This document shows positions 34,070-42,526 of a DNA stretch of 64,000 bases, one piece after another. The DNA lies in NCBI RefSeq assembly GCF_040546765.1, contig NZ_JBEPOK010000001.1, forward strand, positions 434,001 through 498,000. Direction: 5' to 3'. The notes below the pieces were generated by a model, which did no database searches, was not told where the DNA came from, and saw only the letters and a program-made list of their open reading frames with translations. How positions within the stretch are numbered: position 1 is the first letter of the stretch; each line of letters opens with the position of its first letter. The DNA is from Arthrobacter sp. OAP107. Lineage in GTDB: Bacteria; Actinomycetota; Actinomycetes; Actinomycetales; Micrococcaceae. Position numbers and translations under genes: made by a program.

Positions 34070-34747
34070 GTGATCCACGTAAAGACCAACATCGAACGAC
34101 CCGACGCCGACGCCGTCCGCCGGCTGGCGCAGTTCTCCTCGGCCACGATCCACGAGGCACAGGGCCGCAAGGGAGCACTCAGCTCCAAGATCAAGCCGAT
34201 CGACCGCAGCATGTCCTTCTGCGGCCCCGCCACCACTGTGCGCTGCGCCCCGCGCGACAACCTCATGCTGCAGGTGGCCATCCACTACGCCGAGGCGGGC
34301 GACGTTGTCCTGGCCGCGGCCGGCGAGTACGAGGAAGCCGGCACGTTCGGCGACGTCCTCGGCAACGCCATGAAAGCCAAGGGCCTCGCCGGCCTGGTGA
34401 CCGACTCAGGCGTCCGCGACACCCAGGACCTGATCGAGCTGGGCCTGCCCGTCTTCTCAGGCAGCGTCTCTATCAAGGGCACCGTTAAGGAAACCATCGG
34501 CCCGATCAACCACCCTGTGGTTTTCGGTGACGAGATCATCTATCCGGGCGACGTCCTCCGCGGCGATGCCGACGGTGTTGTTGTGGTCCGCAAGGACGAG
34601 ATCGAGGAAGTCATCCGCCTTTCGCAGGAACGTGACGACGCCGAACGCGAGCTCATCGGCCTCTACAAGGCCGGCGGCACCACCATCGAGCTGTGCAACC
34701 TCACCGAGGTCCTGAAGGCCAAGGGACTGCTGGTCGAGCACGCGTAG
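34070..34747 (+). CDS. RraA-family aldolase (HMG/CHA aldolase-like)
   Basis: This 225-residue RraA-fold protein, longer than the copy at 9477, resembles LigK/GalC-type 4-carboxy-4-hydroxy-2-oxoadipate aldolases: SSATIHEAQGRKGAL, AEAGDVVLAAAGE, KAKGLAGLVTDSGVRD (Arg and Asp of the active site) and PGDVLRGDADGVVVVR. GTG 34070 has AAGGAAA upstream. The product would be pyruvate plus oxaloacetate or similar. It is probably cotranscribed with the aminotransferase. Confidence 0.9.
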   Translation: MIHVKTNIERPDADAVRRLAQFSSATIHEAQGRKGALSSKIKPIDRSMSFCGPATTVRCAPRDNLMLQVAIHYAEAGDVVLAAAGEYEEAGTFGDVLGNAMKAKGLAGLVTDSGVRDTQDLIELGLPVFSGSVSIKGTVKETIGPINHPVVFGDEIIYPGDVLRGDADGVVVVRKDEIEEVIRLSQERDDAERELIGLYKAGGTTIELCNLTEVLKAKGLLVEHA

Positions 34748-34800
34748 CTGGGTAGCGCAGGCGGGTTGACTGCTTTGACCGGCGCTGGCTAGCACCTCAC

Positions 34801-34823
34801 GCGGGGCACAACTACTGTCCCGC
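34801..34823. terminator. hairpin between convergent genes
   Basis: GCGGGGCA pairs with TGTCCCGC (8 bp with one G-U, 7-base loop) between the RraA-type gene and the HNH gene, so it may end both transcripts. Confidence 0.5.
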
Positions 34824-34859
34824 CTGACGTGTATTCCCGAACCTATGCCCTGCTGCCGC

Positions 34860-36593
34860 TCACAGCTCCGCGCGGCTTACTTCCCGTGGCCTCGCCTTTT
34901 TCGCCGCCGGGCCGGGCTGTTTGGAGTGGTGCGTTTCGCGCATCCCGCTTCCGGTCAGTCCAGCTCCTGGTAGCGGTGGTGCGGTGGATTGGTAGGTGTG
35001 GCCGGTGGGTGTGGTGATTTCGATGGTGTGTCTCGGTCCCGGCCGGGGTTTCACTTTCCAGCCGGGGAGTTCTTTGGTGTGGTTGCAGGCTTCGCACAAC
35101 CCGGCACCATTGGTCAGGGTGGTGGGGCCGTCATTGTGCCAGGGGATGATGTGGTCGTGGTGGCGGATCGGGGCGTCGCAGTAGGGGGTGCGGCAGGTGT
35201 CGTCCCTGACCTGGATGAAGCGCCGCAGCAGTGCCGGGAACAGGCGCCGTCTCGAATCCATGGCGACGAGGTCGCCGGTCCCGGGGGCGGTGTAGAGGCG
35301 CCGGACCCAGATCTTGAGTTCCTTCATCCCGGACGCATCGACCTCGGCTGAACCGCGCGCTGCGGGTTGGACCCGGCCCGGCTCTCCCTGTCCCTGTCCC
35401 TGTCCTTGCGTGATGAGTTCCCGTGCCCAGGCGCCGGGGATGATGCCGTAGCCGGGGATGCGGGCTGGTTCGGTGTCGCCTTGGAGGAGGGTGCGGTCGG
35501 TCATGACCAGGTTCAGTTCGACGCCGGTAATGCCGCCGGGGGTGCCGGTGGTGGATTCGACCAGGGTGTCGGCTTTGATCTGGTCGCGGGAGCGGGGGTC
35601 GCCGGCGGCGTGGAGGGTGTCGGCGTTCCGGGTCAGTGCCGTGTACACGGCGACGCCTTCGTGGACGGGCAGCAGTGCTGTCAGGTAGGTCATGCAGTCC
35701 GGTGCCGGGCGCAGGCTCACCCTGCGTTCCGAGGCGGCGTGGCGGGCGCGCTGGGCCACGGACCGGGCGTCTCGGCGGATCGCGGCGGCCTTTACAGCGG
35801 CGATGACGGCCCGGGTTCCGGCGCCGTTGAAGGTGCCGGTGTCGGCGGCCAGTTCCTCATCGACGGCAGCCCGGTCTTCGGCCGTCAGGCAGGCGGTCTC
35901 CTTCACGACGTGCATGGCGCGCTCTTCGTTCAGCTGGCCGGTGTCCAAAGCCGCCAGGCTGTGCGGCATCTCGGTGACCAGGGCCTTAGACGTGCCGAGC
36001 AGCCGGTGCCCGCGGTTTGGGGACTCACCCCGGGCCAGGGCGATCTGCTCGGCCGCGCCCAGGTCCCGGTTTGTGCCGCGGTCCTTGCACAGTTCCTCCG
36101 CGGCCAGGGGCGGCCGGTCGGTGGGTTCCTGCCGGAGCCGGGACTCGAAGGCCACCGAAAGCCGCGCCTGTTGCCCGGCCGCCCAGCACTTGACGTTCTC
36201 GTACCCGCGGACCTGATCGATCAGCCCGGCACTGTCAGCGGTAAGGTCAGCCGCCGGAAGAAAACACCCCAAGGTTGTTGTAGTTCCACGGTCGTGGACG
36301 CCGGAACCGGGTGCGACGTGCCAGGAGGTGCCGTTGCCGGAGGGGACGCCGTCGTCCAGGAGGTCCCCGTCGAAAGGACGATCGGCGAACAGGACCTCGG
36401 GAAACGGGTCCTCAGGCAACGACTCCGGAAACGCGGCGCCGAGATCATCGTCGTACGGAAGCGCGTCGTCCGCGAACGTATCGAAGTGGAAATCGCCGTC
36501 GGGAAAGAGGCAGCAGCCTGACGAACGTCGCCGTGCGGCGCCGCTGCAGTCAGTGCTGAAGTCCCAAACCCGTCCATGAACACAGTCTGCCAA
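34860..36593 (-). CDS. DUF222 / HNH endonuclease protein
   Basis: This large actinobacterial 13E12-type protein (about 577 residues) has an acidic N-terminal region (to about residue 115), a DUF222 domain (from LIDQVRGYENVKCWAAGQQ to about residue 330) and a C-terminal HNH nuclease motif CRTPYCDAPIRHHDHIIPWHN...GLCEACNHTKE with paired cysteines and the HDH core. Four 6-bp repeats encode a Gln-Gly run near residues 395-403. The start is uncertain (TTG 36593 has no clear binding site). Members occur in many copies per genome. Their function is not established, and a mobile origin is suspected. Confidence 0.82.
   Translation of the reverse strand: MADCVHGRVWDFSTDCSGAARRRSSGCCLFPDGDFHFDTFADDALPYDDDLGAAFPESLPEDPFPEVLFADRPFDGDLLDDGVPSGNGTSWHVAPGSGVHDRGTTTTLGCFLPAADLTADSAGLIDQVRGYENVKCWAAGQQARLSVAFESRLRQEPTDRPPLAAEELCKDRGTNRDLGAAEQIALARGESPNRGHRLLGTSKALVTEMPHSLAALDTGQLNEERAMHVVKETACLTAEDRAAVDEELAADTGTFNGAGTRAVIAAVKAAAIRRDARSVAQRARHAASERRVSLRPAPDCMTYLTALLPVHEGVAVYTALTRNADTLHAAGDPRSRDQIKADTLVESTTGTPGGITGVELNLVMTDRTLLQGDTEPARIPGYGIIPGAWARELITQGQGQGQGEPGRVQPAARGSAEVDASGMKELKIWVRRLYTAPGTGDLVAMDSRRRLFPALLRRFIQVRDDTCRTPYCDAPIRHHDHIIPWHNDGPTTLTNGAGLCEACNHTKELPGWKVKPRPGPRHTIEITTPTGHTYQSTAPPLPGAGLTGSGMRETHHSKQPGPAAKKARPREVSRAEL
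35385..35408 (-). repeat. four 6-bp repeats in HNH gene
   Basis: TCCCTG occurs three times followed by TCCTTG, encoding (Gln-Gly)4 on the minus strand. Copy-number change would lengthen the linker without shifting the frame. Confidence 0.85.
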
Positions 36594-36687
36594 GGGCCAC
36601 TGACATTAAAGGGCCGAATCGGCATCAGAAGGGGGCGGAATCAAAAAACTTTTTTGTGGTCATCTGAGAACGAAAACCGGCTAGCAG

Positions 36688-36710
36688 CTCAGGGCCTTCC
36701 CAGCCCTGAG
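36688..36710 (-). terminator. hairpin after small minus-strand gene
   Basis: CTCAGGGC and GCCCTGAG form an 8-bp perfect stem with a 7-base loop, 36 bp beyond the stop of the small gene at 36746. A short T-rich tract follows a few bases later on the minus strand. Confidence 0.55.
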
Positions 36711-36745
36711 AACGCCTTGAAGTGCTACCCCAGTTGGGGAGCCGG

Positions 36746-36979
36746 TTAGACGCGGTGGGTGACCGGGTAGGCCGGGGCGCCGAAGACGGGGTCCTCCAGG
36801 TACCAGACCGTCGAGCCGCCGCCGCTGACCGGCATGATGCTGCCCTCGAATACGAAGATCGGAGCTGCGGACCGGTCCTCCGGCCGCCAGAAACCGTTGG
36901 TGGGGCAATGGGACCCGGTTTTCGCCATGAGTCCCAGACGCGGGTCCGTAGTTCTCCTGATGGTGCTGAGCTTTTTCAC
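36746..36979 (-). CDS. small conserved-looking protein, unknown
   Basis: This 77-residue protein starts at GTG 36979 with GGGGAG 6 bases upstream. Its centre reads GLMAKTGSHCPTNGFWRPE followed by an acidic/aromatic FEGSIMPVSGGGSTVWYL. The GxHCPxxGxW pattern with a single Cys looks conserved in similar small actinobacterial proteins, from memory and not checked. No function is known. It has its own terminator and a perfect 10-bp palindrome just upstream. Confidence 0.7.
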   Translation of the reverse strand: MKKLSTIRRTTDPRLGLMAKTGSHCPTNGFWRPEDRSAAPIFVFEGSIMPVSGGGSTVWYLEDPVFGAPAYPVTHRV

Positions 36980-37001
36980 GGCAGACTCCCCGTTGATTCT
37001 G

Positions 37002-37026
37002 ATTGCGGAAAGTGCTTTTCCGCAAT
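37002..37026. promoter_or_regulatory. perfect 10-5-10 palindrome
   Basis: ATTGCGGAAA and TTTCCGCAAT flank GTGCT. It lies 23 bp upstream of the start of the small gene at 36979 and could be an operator or a 5' UTR hairpin. Confidence 0.6.
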
Positions 37027-37115
37027 TTCTTGGCTTGCTGCCAATATTAGAATCCCGGAGGAGCCGGTTACTAAGACAAATGCTGAGTGCCCTAATAAGC
37101 GGAACCTATGAACAC

Positions 37116-38036
37116 CTAGCGGCCATACTTATTGCCGAGCATTTCATGCAGCATTTCCTTCAGCACCAGGAGTACAGCCGACGCCGCCTCTGAGAGGGGA
37201 TCGTGGTCCGGCGTGCACAGTGCGATCTTGCACTGCAGTGCGGGATCCACGATCCGCAGGACGCAGAAGTCCTCCTCATGGAACAGTGCATCGGCAGCGG
37301 ACCTGGGCAAAATGGTGGCCCCCAGGTCGGCACGCAGCAGCCGGGTGAGGGAAGGCACCGACTCCACCTCGCCCACGAGCTGGAGCTTCAGGCCCTTGCT
37401 GTCGAAGCCGGCCTCAACCGTCTGGCGAAGGGTGTGGATCTTCTCGGGAAGGAAGAGCCCCAGGCGGGCCACCTCCTCCAGCGTGATCTCACCCTTTCCG
37501 GCGTCAATATCCGTCCTGGCCGCATTGACCACCAGGTGCAGGTCCTCGACGATCATGGTGGTGAACAGGACGCCGCGGATGGGGCCCGGCTCGTAAATGA
37601 GGGCCATGTCCAGCCGGCCGTTCTTGATGGCCTCACTCAGGACACCGCCGTAGATTTCCGTGACATGCAGGACGATATCCGGGTACCGCCGGGCCACTTC
37701 GCTGATGATCTGCGGGGTCAGGCTCGACGCCATGCTGTAGGGCGCAATGGCGATGGACACCCGCCCGGACGGTGCGGCCCCCGACTTGGCAACGTCCTGC
37801 CGGGCCTGCGCGACAAGCCGCAGGATGGACTGGGCGTGCCGGTAAAGCGTGTGCCCCGCCGCCGTGGGCTGCACGCCCTGCTTGCTGCGGATCAGCAGGC
37901 GCTGCTTGAGTTCAGTTTCCAGCGCCGAAACCTGCTGGCTCAGGGCCGGCTGGGCCACATGCAAAGCCGCCGCGGCCTTGGTGATGCTCCCCGAATCCAC
38001 GATCTGTACGAAGTACGCCAGTTTCCTGGTATCCAC
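37116..38036 (-). CDS. LysR-family transcriptional regulator (Nac/CbbR-like)
   Basis: This 306-residue regulator has an N-terminal winged HTH (LAYFVQIVDSGSITKAAAAL, VAQPALSQQVSALETEL) and a C-terminal LysR effector domain (GRVSIAIAPYSMASSLTPQII, in part). GTG 38036 fits the family start (VDTRKLAYF) and has GAGAGAGG upstream. It is divergent from the 5-oxoprolinase operon and probably activates it in response to a pathway metabolite. The intervening region carries phased repeats suited to LysR binding. Confidence 0.93.
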   Translation of the reverse strand: MDTRKLAYFVQIVDSGSITKAAAALHVAQPALSQQVSALETELKQRLLIRSKQGVQPTAAGHTLYRHAQSILRLVAQARQDVAKSGAAPSGRVSIAIAPYSMASSLTPQIISEVARRYPDIVLHVTEIYGGVLSEAIKNGRLDMALIYEPGPIRGVLFTTMIVEDLHLVVNAARTDIDAGKGEITLEEVARLGLFLPEKIHTLRQTVEAGFDSKGLKLQLVGEVESVPSLTRLLRADLGATILPRSAADALFHEEDFCVLRIVDPALQCKIALCTPDHDPLSEAASAVLLVLKEMLHEMLGNKYGR

Positions 38037-38354
38037 GGCCGCCCTCTCTCGTTGCGGCGTCCTGAACCCACGGAAGGTCATAACGGGTCGCTATGCAGGG
38101 ATACGCAATAGGTCTTTGTGTGATCCGCATCGCTGACACTAGGTTGAACCCAGAACGCTATTTCACTAGGCGTACATTCTATCCCCTCCGGTGACATGCA
38201 AATTTCCAATGGGGGCAGATGCATTTTGCATGCTATTCGCTTTTACCGGAATTGCCGGTCGCTTTTACATTCCGGAAATAAACGCTCCATATGTTCAGTG
38301 CAAAGAGGGCGGGCCGCCAAGGGCTGAACCCTCCTAAATGGGAAGGAGACGGTC
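38037..38354. other. AT-rich regulatory region between LysR gene and pxp operon
   Basis: This stretch has lower GC than its surroundings and no convincing gene. It holds the palindrome ATGCATTTTGCAT (38219-38231) and the phased direct repeats described at 38237-38268. A strong ribosome binding site (GGAAGGAG) at its end serves the short frame at 38355. Confidence 0.6.
38237..38268. promoter_or_regulatory. phased direct repeats, likely LysR binding site
   Basis: TCGCTTTTAC occurs at 38237-38246 and 38259-38268, offset by 22 bp (about two helical turns). An inverted pair CCGGAAT/ATTCCGG (38246-38252, 38269-38275) overlaps them. Confidence 0.5.
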
Positions 38355-38462
38355 ATGGACACCACTGCGGCGGCGGTCATAACCACCACCTATCCCGTGA
38401 CACCGATTACGTCTTTGTGTGAGTCAAATCCCGGTGCCAGACTTTTTTGCAGAAGCCGGTAG
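38355..38462 (+). CDS. possible 35-residue leader peptide of pxp operon
   Basis: ATG 38355 is preceded by GGAAGGAG at good spacing. The 35 residues start MDTTAAAVITTTYPVTPITS and end NPGARLFCRSR, with an unusual run of threonines (7 of the first 20 residues). It lies 122 bp before pxpA in the same direction. A threonine-rich leader could act in attenuation, but no clear alternative hairpins were identified. It may be a chance frame or an unknown small protein. Confidence 0.35.
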   Translation: MDTTAAAVITTTYPVTPITSLCESNPGARLFCRSR

Positions 38463-38584
38463 CCCGGCGGCACCGAATTGGGAATCCTCTCCAGGGCCCG
38501 TTCGGACACACTTCATCACCAGCGCAGCTGATCCTTTCGCCCCGGCGGGCAGGACCGCTGCCAACCACCCCAGGAAGGCAGATA

Positions 38585-39373
38585 ATGGGACTCACAGTTG
38601 ATCTCGTCGCAGATCTCGGAGAAGGCTTCGGCGCCTACTCGATGGGCGACGACGCTGCCCTGCTCGAGGTGGTTTCCAGTGCCAACATCGCCTGCGGCTT
38701 CCACGCCGGTGACCCGGACATCATGCACGCCACGGTCGCTGAATGTGTCCGCCGCGGCGTCAGCATCGGGGCGCACCCGAGCTTCCCGGACTTGCGTGGC
38801 TTCGGCCGGCGCGCCATGGACCTGACGGCCGACGAGGTCCGAAACGACGTCCTGTACCAGTTCGGTGCGCTCAGCGCCTTCGCCGCGTACCACGGCACGA
38901 GCATCGCCCACATTGCGCCGCACGGCCGCCTGGGCAACCTCGTCGCCACCCGCCCCGACTACGCAGCAGCCGTGGCCGATGCCGCCGCCCGCCTGAACCC
39001 CGGCCTCATCGTCCTGGCGCAGGACGGCGAACTCGCCGATGCCGCCGCCGAACGGCAGCTCCCGGTGGGCATCGTCGGCATCGCCGACCGCGCCTACGAA
39101 GCCGACGGCACCCTCGTTCCCCGCGGCCGTCCCGGCGCCGTGATCCACGATCCGGCCGCCATCGTGGAGCGCACCGTCCGGATGGTGTGCGAAGGGCTCA
39201 TCGAGACCGTCGCCGGCACGGACCTGCCGATTGTTGCCGACACCGTTCTCCTGCACGGTGACACCCCCGGCGCGGTGCAGCTGGCCCGGAAGGTCCGCGC
39301 CGAACTGGAGAACGCCGGCGTGACCATCGCCCCGCTCGCCAAGGTTCTGGCCGGCAAAGTGAAGGCCGCCTGA
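38585..39373 (+). CDS. pxpA: 5-oxoprolinase subunit PxpA (LamB/YcsF family)
   Basis: This 262-residue protein has the LamB/YcsF pattern: DLVADLGEGFGAYSMGDD, SSANIACGFHAGDP, GVSIGAHPSFPDL, APHGRLGN (family usually KPHGALYN, so a variant) and VADTVLLHGDTPGAV. ATG 38585 has AGGAAGG upstream. With PxpB and PxpC it forms the ATP-dependent prokaryotic 5-oxoprolinase that opens 5-oxoproline to glutamate. The altered APHGRLGN block hints at a divergent substrate or an allophanate/other lactam activity. Confidence 0.92.
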   Translation: MGLTVDLVADLGEGFGAYSMGDDAALLEVVSSANIACGFHAGDPDIMHATVAECVRRGVSIGAHPSFPDLRGFGRRAMDLTADEVRNDVLYQFGALSAFAAYHGTSIAHIAPHGRLGNLVATRPDYAAAVADAAARLNPGLIVLAQDGELADAAAERQLPVGIVGIADRAYEADGTLVPRGRPGAVIHDPAAIVERTVRMVCEGLIETVAGTDLPIVADTVLLHGDTPGAVQLARKVRAELENAGVTIAPLAKVLAGKVKAA

Positions 39374-39374
39374 C

Positions 39375-40100
39375 ATGGCTGCCACCCCAAATCCCACCTC
39401 CGTGGAGATCTTCGAGTCCGGGGATTCGGCCCTGCGGGTCCTCGCCTCCTCCGCTGACACGGAGGCCAACTGGAGCACCGTCCACTCGCTCGCGCAGTGG
39501 CTTGAGACTGCAGGGGCTGACGGCGTGCACGGCGCAGTGCCGACGTACGACTCGCTGCTCGTGGAATTTGACCCCGGGGTCACCTCCGCGCGCCAGGTCC
39601 GGGCATTTGTCCTCCTCGGCCTGCGGCAGCTTGAACATGTGGGAGCACCTGCCCGCACGCCCCGCGAATTCAGCGTCCCGGTGGTTTACGGCGGCGAATA
39701 CGGTCCCGACCTGGAGCGCGTTGCCGAGCACGAGCAGCTCTCCGTGAAGGAGATCATCGCGCTCCACACGGCCAAGTCCTACGTCATCCGTTGCCTGGGT
39801 GCGCCTGCGGGCTCACCCATGATGGACGGCCCGGATTTTCCGGTCCCCGTCCCGCGGCTGAAGGATCCCCGGCTGTCCGTGCCGGCAGGTGCCGTGGCCG
39901 TCGCCGGCCGGCAGGCGGTCATCGCCCCGGCGGTGGCACCCGGCGGATGGTGCGTCATCGGCCAGACCCCGCTGACCGTCCTCGATGCCGCCAGCGAACC
40001 GCTGGTTCCCTACCTGCCCGGCGACCGCCTGACGTTCCGCCAGATCCAGCCGGAAGAGTTTGCAGACTACGCCGGACGGAAACTGGAGGCAGCACGATGA
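39375..40100 (+). CDS. pxpB: 5-oxoprolinase subunit PxpB (KipI-like)
   Basis: This 241-residue protein is of the allophanate hydrolase subunit 1 / KipI family: VHSLAQWLETAGADGVHGAVPTYDSLLVEFDP (in part), PVVYGGEYGPDLERVAEH, VKEIIALHTAKSYVIRCLGAPAGSPMMDG (in part) and the C-terminal GGWCVIGQTPLTVLD. It starts 1 bp after the pxpA stop and overlaps pxpC by 4 bp, so the three subunits are translationally coupled. Confidence 0.92.
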   Translation: MAATPNPTSVEIFESGDSALRVLASSADTEANWSTVHSLAQWLETAGADGVHGAVPTYDSLLVEFDPGVTSARQVRAFVLLGLRQLEHVGAPARTPREFSVPVVYGGEYGPDLERVAEHEQLSVKEIIALHTAKSYVIRCLGAPAGSPMMDGPDFPVPVPRLKDPRLSVPAGAVAVAGRQAVIAPAVAPGGWCVIGQTPLTVLDAASEPLVPYLPGDRLTFRQIQPEEFADYAGRKLEAAR

Positions 40101-41110
40101 GCGGGTCACTGATCATCCAGCAGCCCGGAAACTCGGTGGTTACAGACCTGGGCCGCTTCCGCGGACCCCGGTTCGGGCTTCCCGTCAACGGGGCACTCGA
40201 CCAGTTCTCGGCACGGGCGGCCAACATCCTGGCTGCCAACGCCGACAACGCCCCGCTGCTGGAAATCACCGCCCTGGACTTCCGGATGCAGGCCACCACG
40301 GACCTCCTCATCGCCGTCACCGGCGCACCGCTGACCCTCACGGTCGGCGGCCGCGATTGCCCCCCGTGGGAACCAGTGTCCGTCCGTGCAGGGGAGACCG
40401 TGGTGGTACGCCGCATCACCGGGGGCCTCCGCGCCTACCTTGCCGTCCACGGTTCGGTAGAGGCTCCGGAACTGCTCGGAAGCTGCGCCCCCGATACGGT
40501 CATCGGCTTCGGCCTTCGGCTCTCCGAAGGCACCGAGCTGAAAACCTCCCGGAGCGTCGGACCCATCCGGCAGCCATACTTTGACCTTCCGCTGTTCCGG
40601 CTGGGCCTGACCCGGCCGGAGTTCAGCAGCCGGGCGGTCATTGACGTCACGGACGGTCCGGACGTTGAAGAATTCGGCGAGACAGCAGAGCTGCTGTACA
40701 ACACCGAATACACCGTCAGCGCCCGGAGCAACCACATCGGGCTGCGCCTCGGCGGGGCGCTTCCCGAACGCCAGTCGTCAGCCGAAGTGCTGTCGCGCGG
40801 CGTTCCGGTGGGAGCCATCGAGGTTCCGTCCAGGGAAGAGCTGCTGGTGCTGCACCGGGGACGCGGCGTCACCGCCGGGTATCCCGTCCTGGCAGTGGTC
40901 ACCAGCCGCTCGCTCGACACCCTCGCCCAGGCCCGGCCCGGGCACACCATCACCTTCCGCAAGACCACAGTGCCCGAAGCCACCGCAAAGCATCGGGCCG
41001 CATTACGGGAACTGGAAAACCTCCGTTCCCGAGTCAGCACTGTCTTCGCCCTCCTTGGCATCGACAAAGAGCCCGGATGGCCGGAACTCGTACCGGCAGC
41101 CGGCAGCTAA
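40097..41110 (+). CDS. pxpC: 5-oxoprolinase subunit PxpC (KipA-like)
   Basis: This 337-residue protein is of the biotin-dependent-carboxylase-like / allophanate hydrolase subunit 2 family: LIIQQPGNSVVTDLGRFRGPRFGLPVNGALD (in part), ARAANILAANADNAPLLEIT, RAYLAVHGSVEAPELLGS and SRGVPVGAIEVPS. It completes the PxpABC complex. The ATG overlaps the pxpB stop. In family members, PG...DxGR...G.PxSGAMD is usual; here the last block reads GLPVNGALD. Confidence 0.92.
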   Translation: MSGSLIIQQPGNSVVTDLGRFRGPRFGLPVNGALDQFSARAANILAANADNAPLLEITALDFRMQATTDLLIAVTGAPLTLTVGGRDCPPWEPVSVRAGETVVVRRITGGLRAYLAVHGSVEAPELLGSCAPDTVIGFGLRLSEGTELKTSRSVGPIRQPYFDLPLFRLGLTRPEFSSRAVIDVTDGPDVEEFGETAELLYNTEYTVSARSNHIGLRLGGALPERQSSAEVLSRGVPVGAIEVPSREELLVLHRGRGVTAGYPVLAVVTSRSLDTLAQARPGHTITFRKTTVPEATAKHRAALRELENLRSRVSTVFALLGIDKEPGWPELVPAAGS

Positions 41111-41119
41111 GGACCACCG

Positions 41120-42499
41120 ATGACCTCTCCTCGAACTAAGTCCAAGTTAGGAATGAAAATGTCTACATCAACGCGTGCGGGTGCCCCGCAGCATGACCGC
41201 CTCGATGCGAGGCAGACCCGGAAAGTCGTCACCGCCGGGTGCGTCGGAATCTTTGTGGAGCTTTACGACAACGGCATTTTCGCCTTCATGGCTGGAACGC
41301 TTGCGCTCGTGTTCCTGGCACCTGGCAACCCTGACAACGCCCTGCTGTTCGTCTTCGCCGGCTACGCCGTGTCCTTCTTCGTCCGCCCCCTCGGCGCCGT
41401 CGTCTGCGGCATCCTGGGAGACAAGATCGGACGCCAAAAGCTCCTGGTCTTCGTCATCCTGCTGATCAGCATCGCCACCGCAGGCATCGGGCTCCTGCCC
41501 GCCTACTCGGCCATCGGCGTCGCGGCCCCCGTGCTGCTGGTGCTGCTCCGCCTGCTCCAGGGCTTCTCCGTGGGCGGCGAGGCTGCCGGCGCCATGACCT
41601 TCCTCGCCGAGCACGCCCCCGAAGGCAAGCGCGGCATCATCACCTCGTACGCCCAGATCGCCTCCTTCGCCGCCCTCCTCACCGGCACCCTGGTTGCCTT
41701 CTCCATGTCACCCTGGCTTACGGCAGCAGCGATCGACGGCGGCGGCTTCGGTTCGTTCGCATGGCGCATCCCGTTCCTGGTCGCCATCCCCATGGGCGTC
41801 ATCGGCTGGTACATCCGCAAGGCCATCGCGGACACCCCCAACTTCGTGAAGCTGAAGGAAGAGGGCGGCCTGTCCAAGAACCCCCTCAAGGAAGCCTTTG
41901 CCTCCGCCGAACACCGCCGCGCCATGCTGCTGGCCCTGTTCATCCCGCTCATGAACGGCTCCGGCTACTACGTTCTCTTCTCCTACATGCCCACGTTCCT
42001 CAAGGGCAAGCAGCTCAACTTCACCATCGGTGAGGCCCTCCTCGTCACAGCCTGCAGCCTCGTGGTCATCTGCATCGCCATCCCGTTCATGGGCGCCCTC
42101 TCCGACCGCATCGGCCGCAAGAAGGTCATCGCCGGCTCGGCCATCGCCATGGCGGTCCTCGGCATCCCCTCCTACGCCCTCATCGCCACCGGCAACATGG
42201 CCCTGGCCATCCTGGGTGCCTGCCTCATGGCCGTCGTCTTCGCCGGGCACACTGCGGTGATCCACATCCTGATCGTGGAACTGTTCCCCACCCGCGTCCG
42301 CTACTCGGCCTATGGCCTGGGCTACAACATCTCCTCGGCACTCTTCGGCGGAACCGCCCCGCTGCTGATGACCTGGCTGATCTCGTCCACCGGCAACATC
42401 TACATGCCTGCTTTCTACGCGGTGATCACCGCGCTGGGCACGCTGGCCGCCGTCAGCACCGTCAAGGACCGCGCACACCTTCCGCTGCGCGACGCCTAA
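41120..42499 (+). CDS. MFS transporter (metabolite:H+ symporter family)
   Basis: This 459-residue, 12-helix carrier belongs to the MHS/sugar-porter-like MFS group: GIFVELYDNGIFAFMAG, FFVRPLGAVVCGILGDKIGRQKLL (loop 2-3 GDxxGR motif, in part), LRLLQGFSVGGEAAGAMTFLAEHAP (in part), and ALSDRIGRKKV for loop 8-9. ATG 41120 is used; ATG 41159 with AGGA 7 bases upstream is an alternative. It follows pxpC by 9 bp and probably imports 5-oxoproline or a related cyclic amide or organic acid. Confidence 0.93.
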   Translation: MTSPRTKSKLGMKMSTSTRAGAPQHDRLDARQTRKVVTAGCVGIFVELYDNGIFAFMAGTLALVFLAPGNPDNALLFVFAGYAVSFFVRPLGAVVCGILGDKIGRQKLLVFVILLISIATAGIGLLPAYSAIGVAAPVLLVLLRLLQGFSVGGEAAGAMTFLAEHAPEGKRGIITSYAQIASFAALLTGTLVAFSMSPWLTAAAIDGGGFGSFAWRIPFLVAIPMGVIGWYIRKAIADTPNFVKLKEEGGLSKNPLKEAFASAEHRRAMLLALFIPLMNGSGYYVLFSYMPTFLKGKQLNFTIGEALLVTACSLVVICIAIPFMGALSDRIGRKKVIAGSAIAMAVLGIPSYALIATGNMALAILGACLMAVVFAGHTAVIHILIVELFPTRVRYSAYGLGYNISSALFGGTAPLLMTWLISSTGNIYMPAFYAVITALGTLAAVSTVKDRAHLPLRDA

Positions 42500-42526
42500 C
42501 ACTTACTACCTCACCAGGAGACTTAC

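Noticed and set aside
35367..36521. 384-codon plus-strand frame opposite the HNH gene
   Set aside because: Gly/Val/Ala-rich antisense frame without domains; the minus strand carries DUF222 and HNH motifs.
34860..36593. Intact insertion element carrying the HNH gene
   Set aside because: No terminal inverted repeats or target-site duplication were found around the gene.
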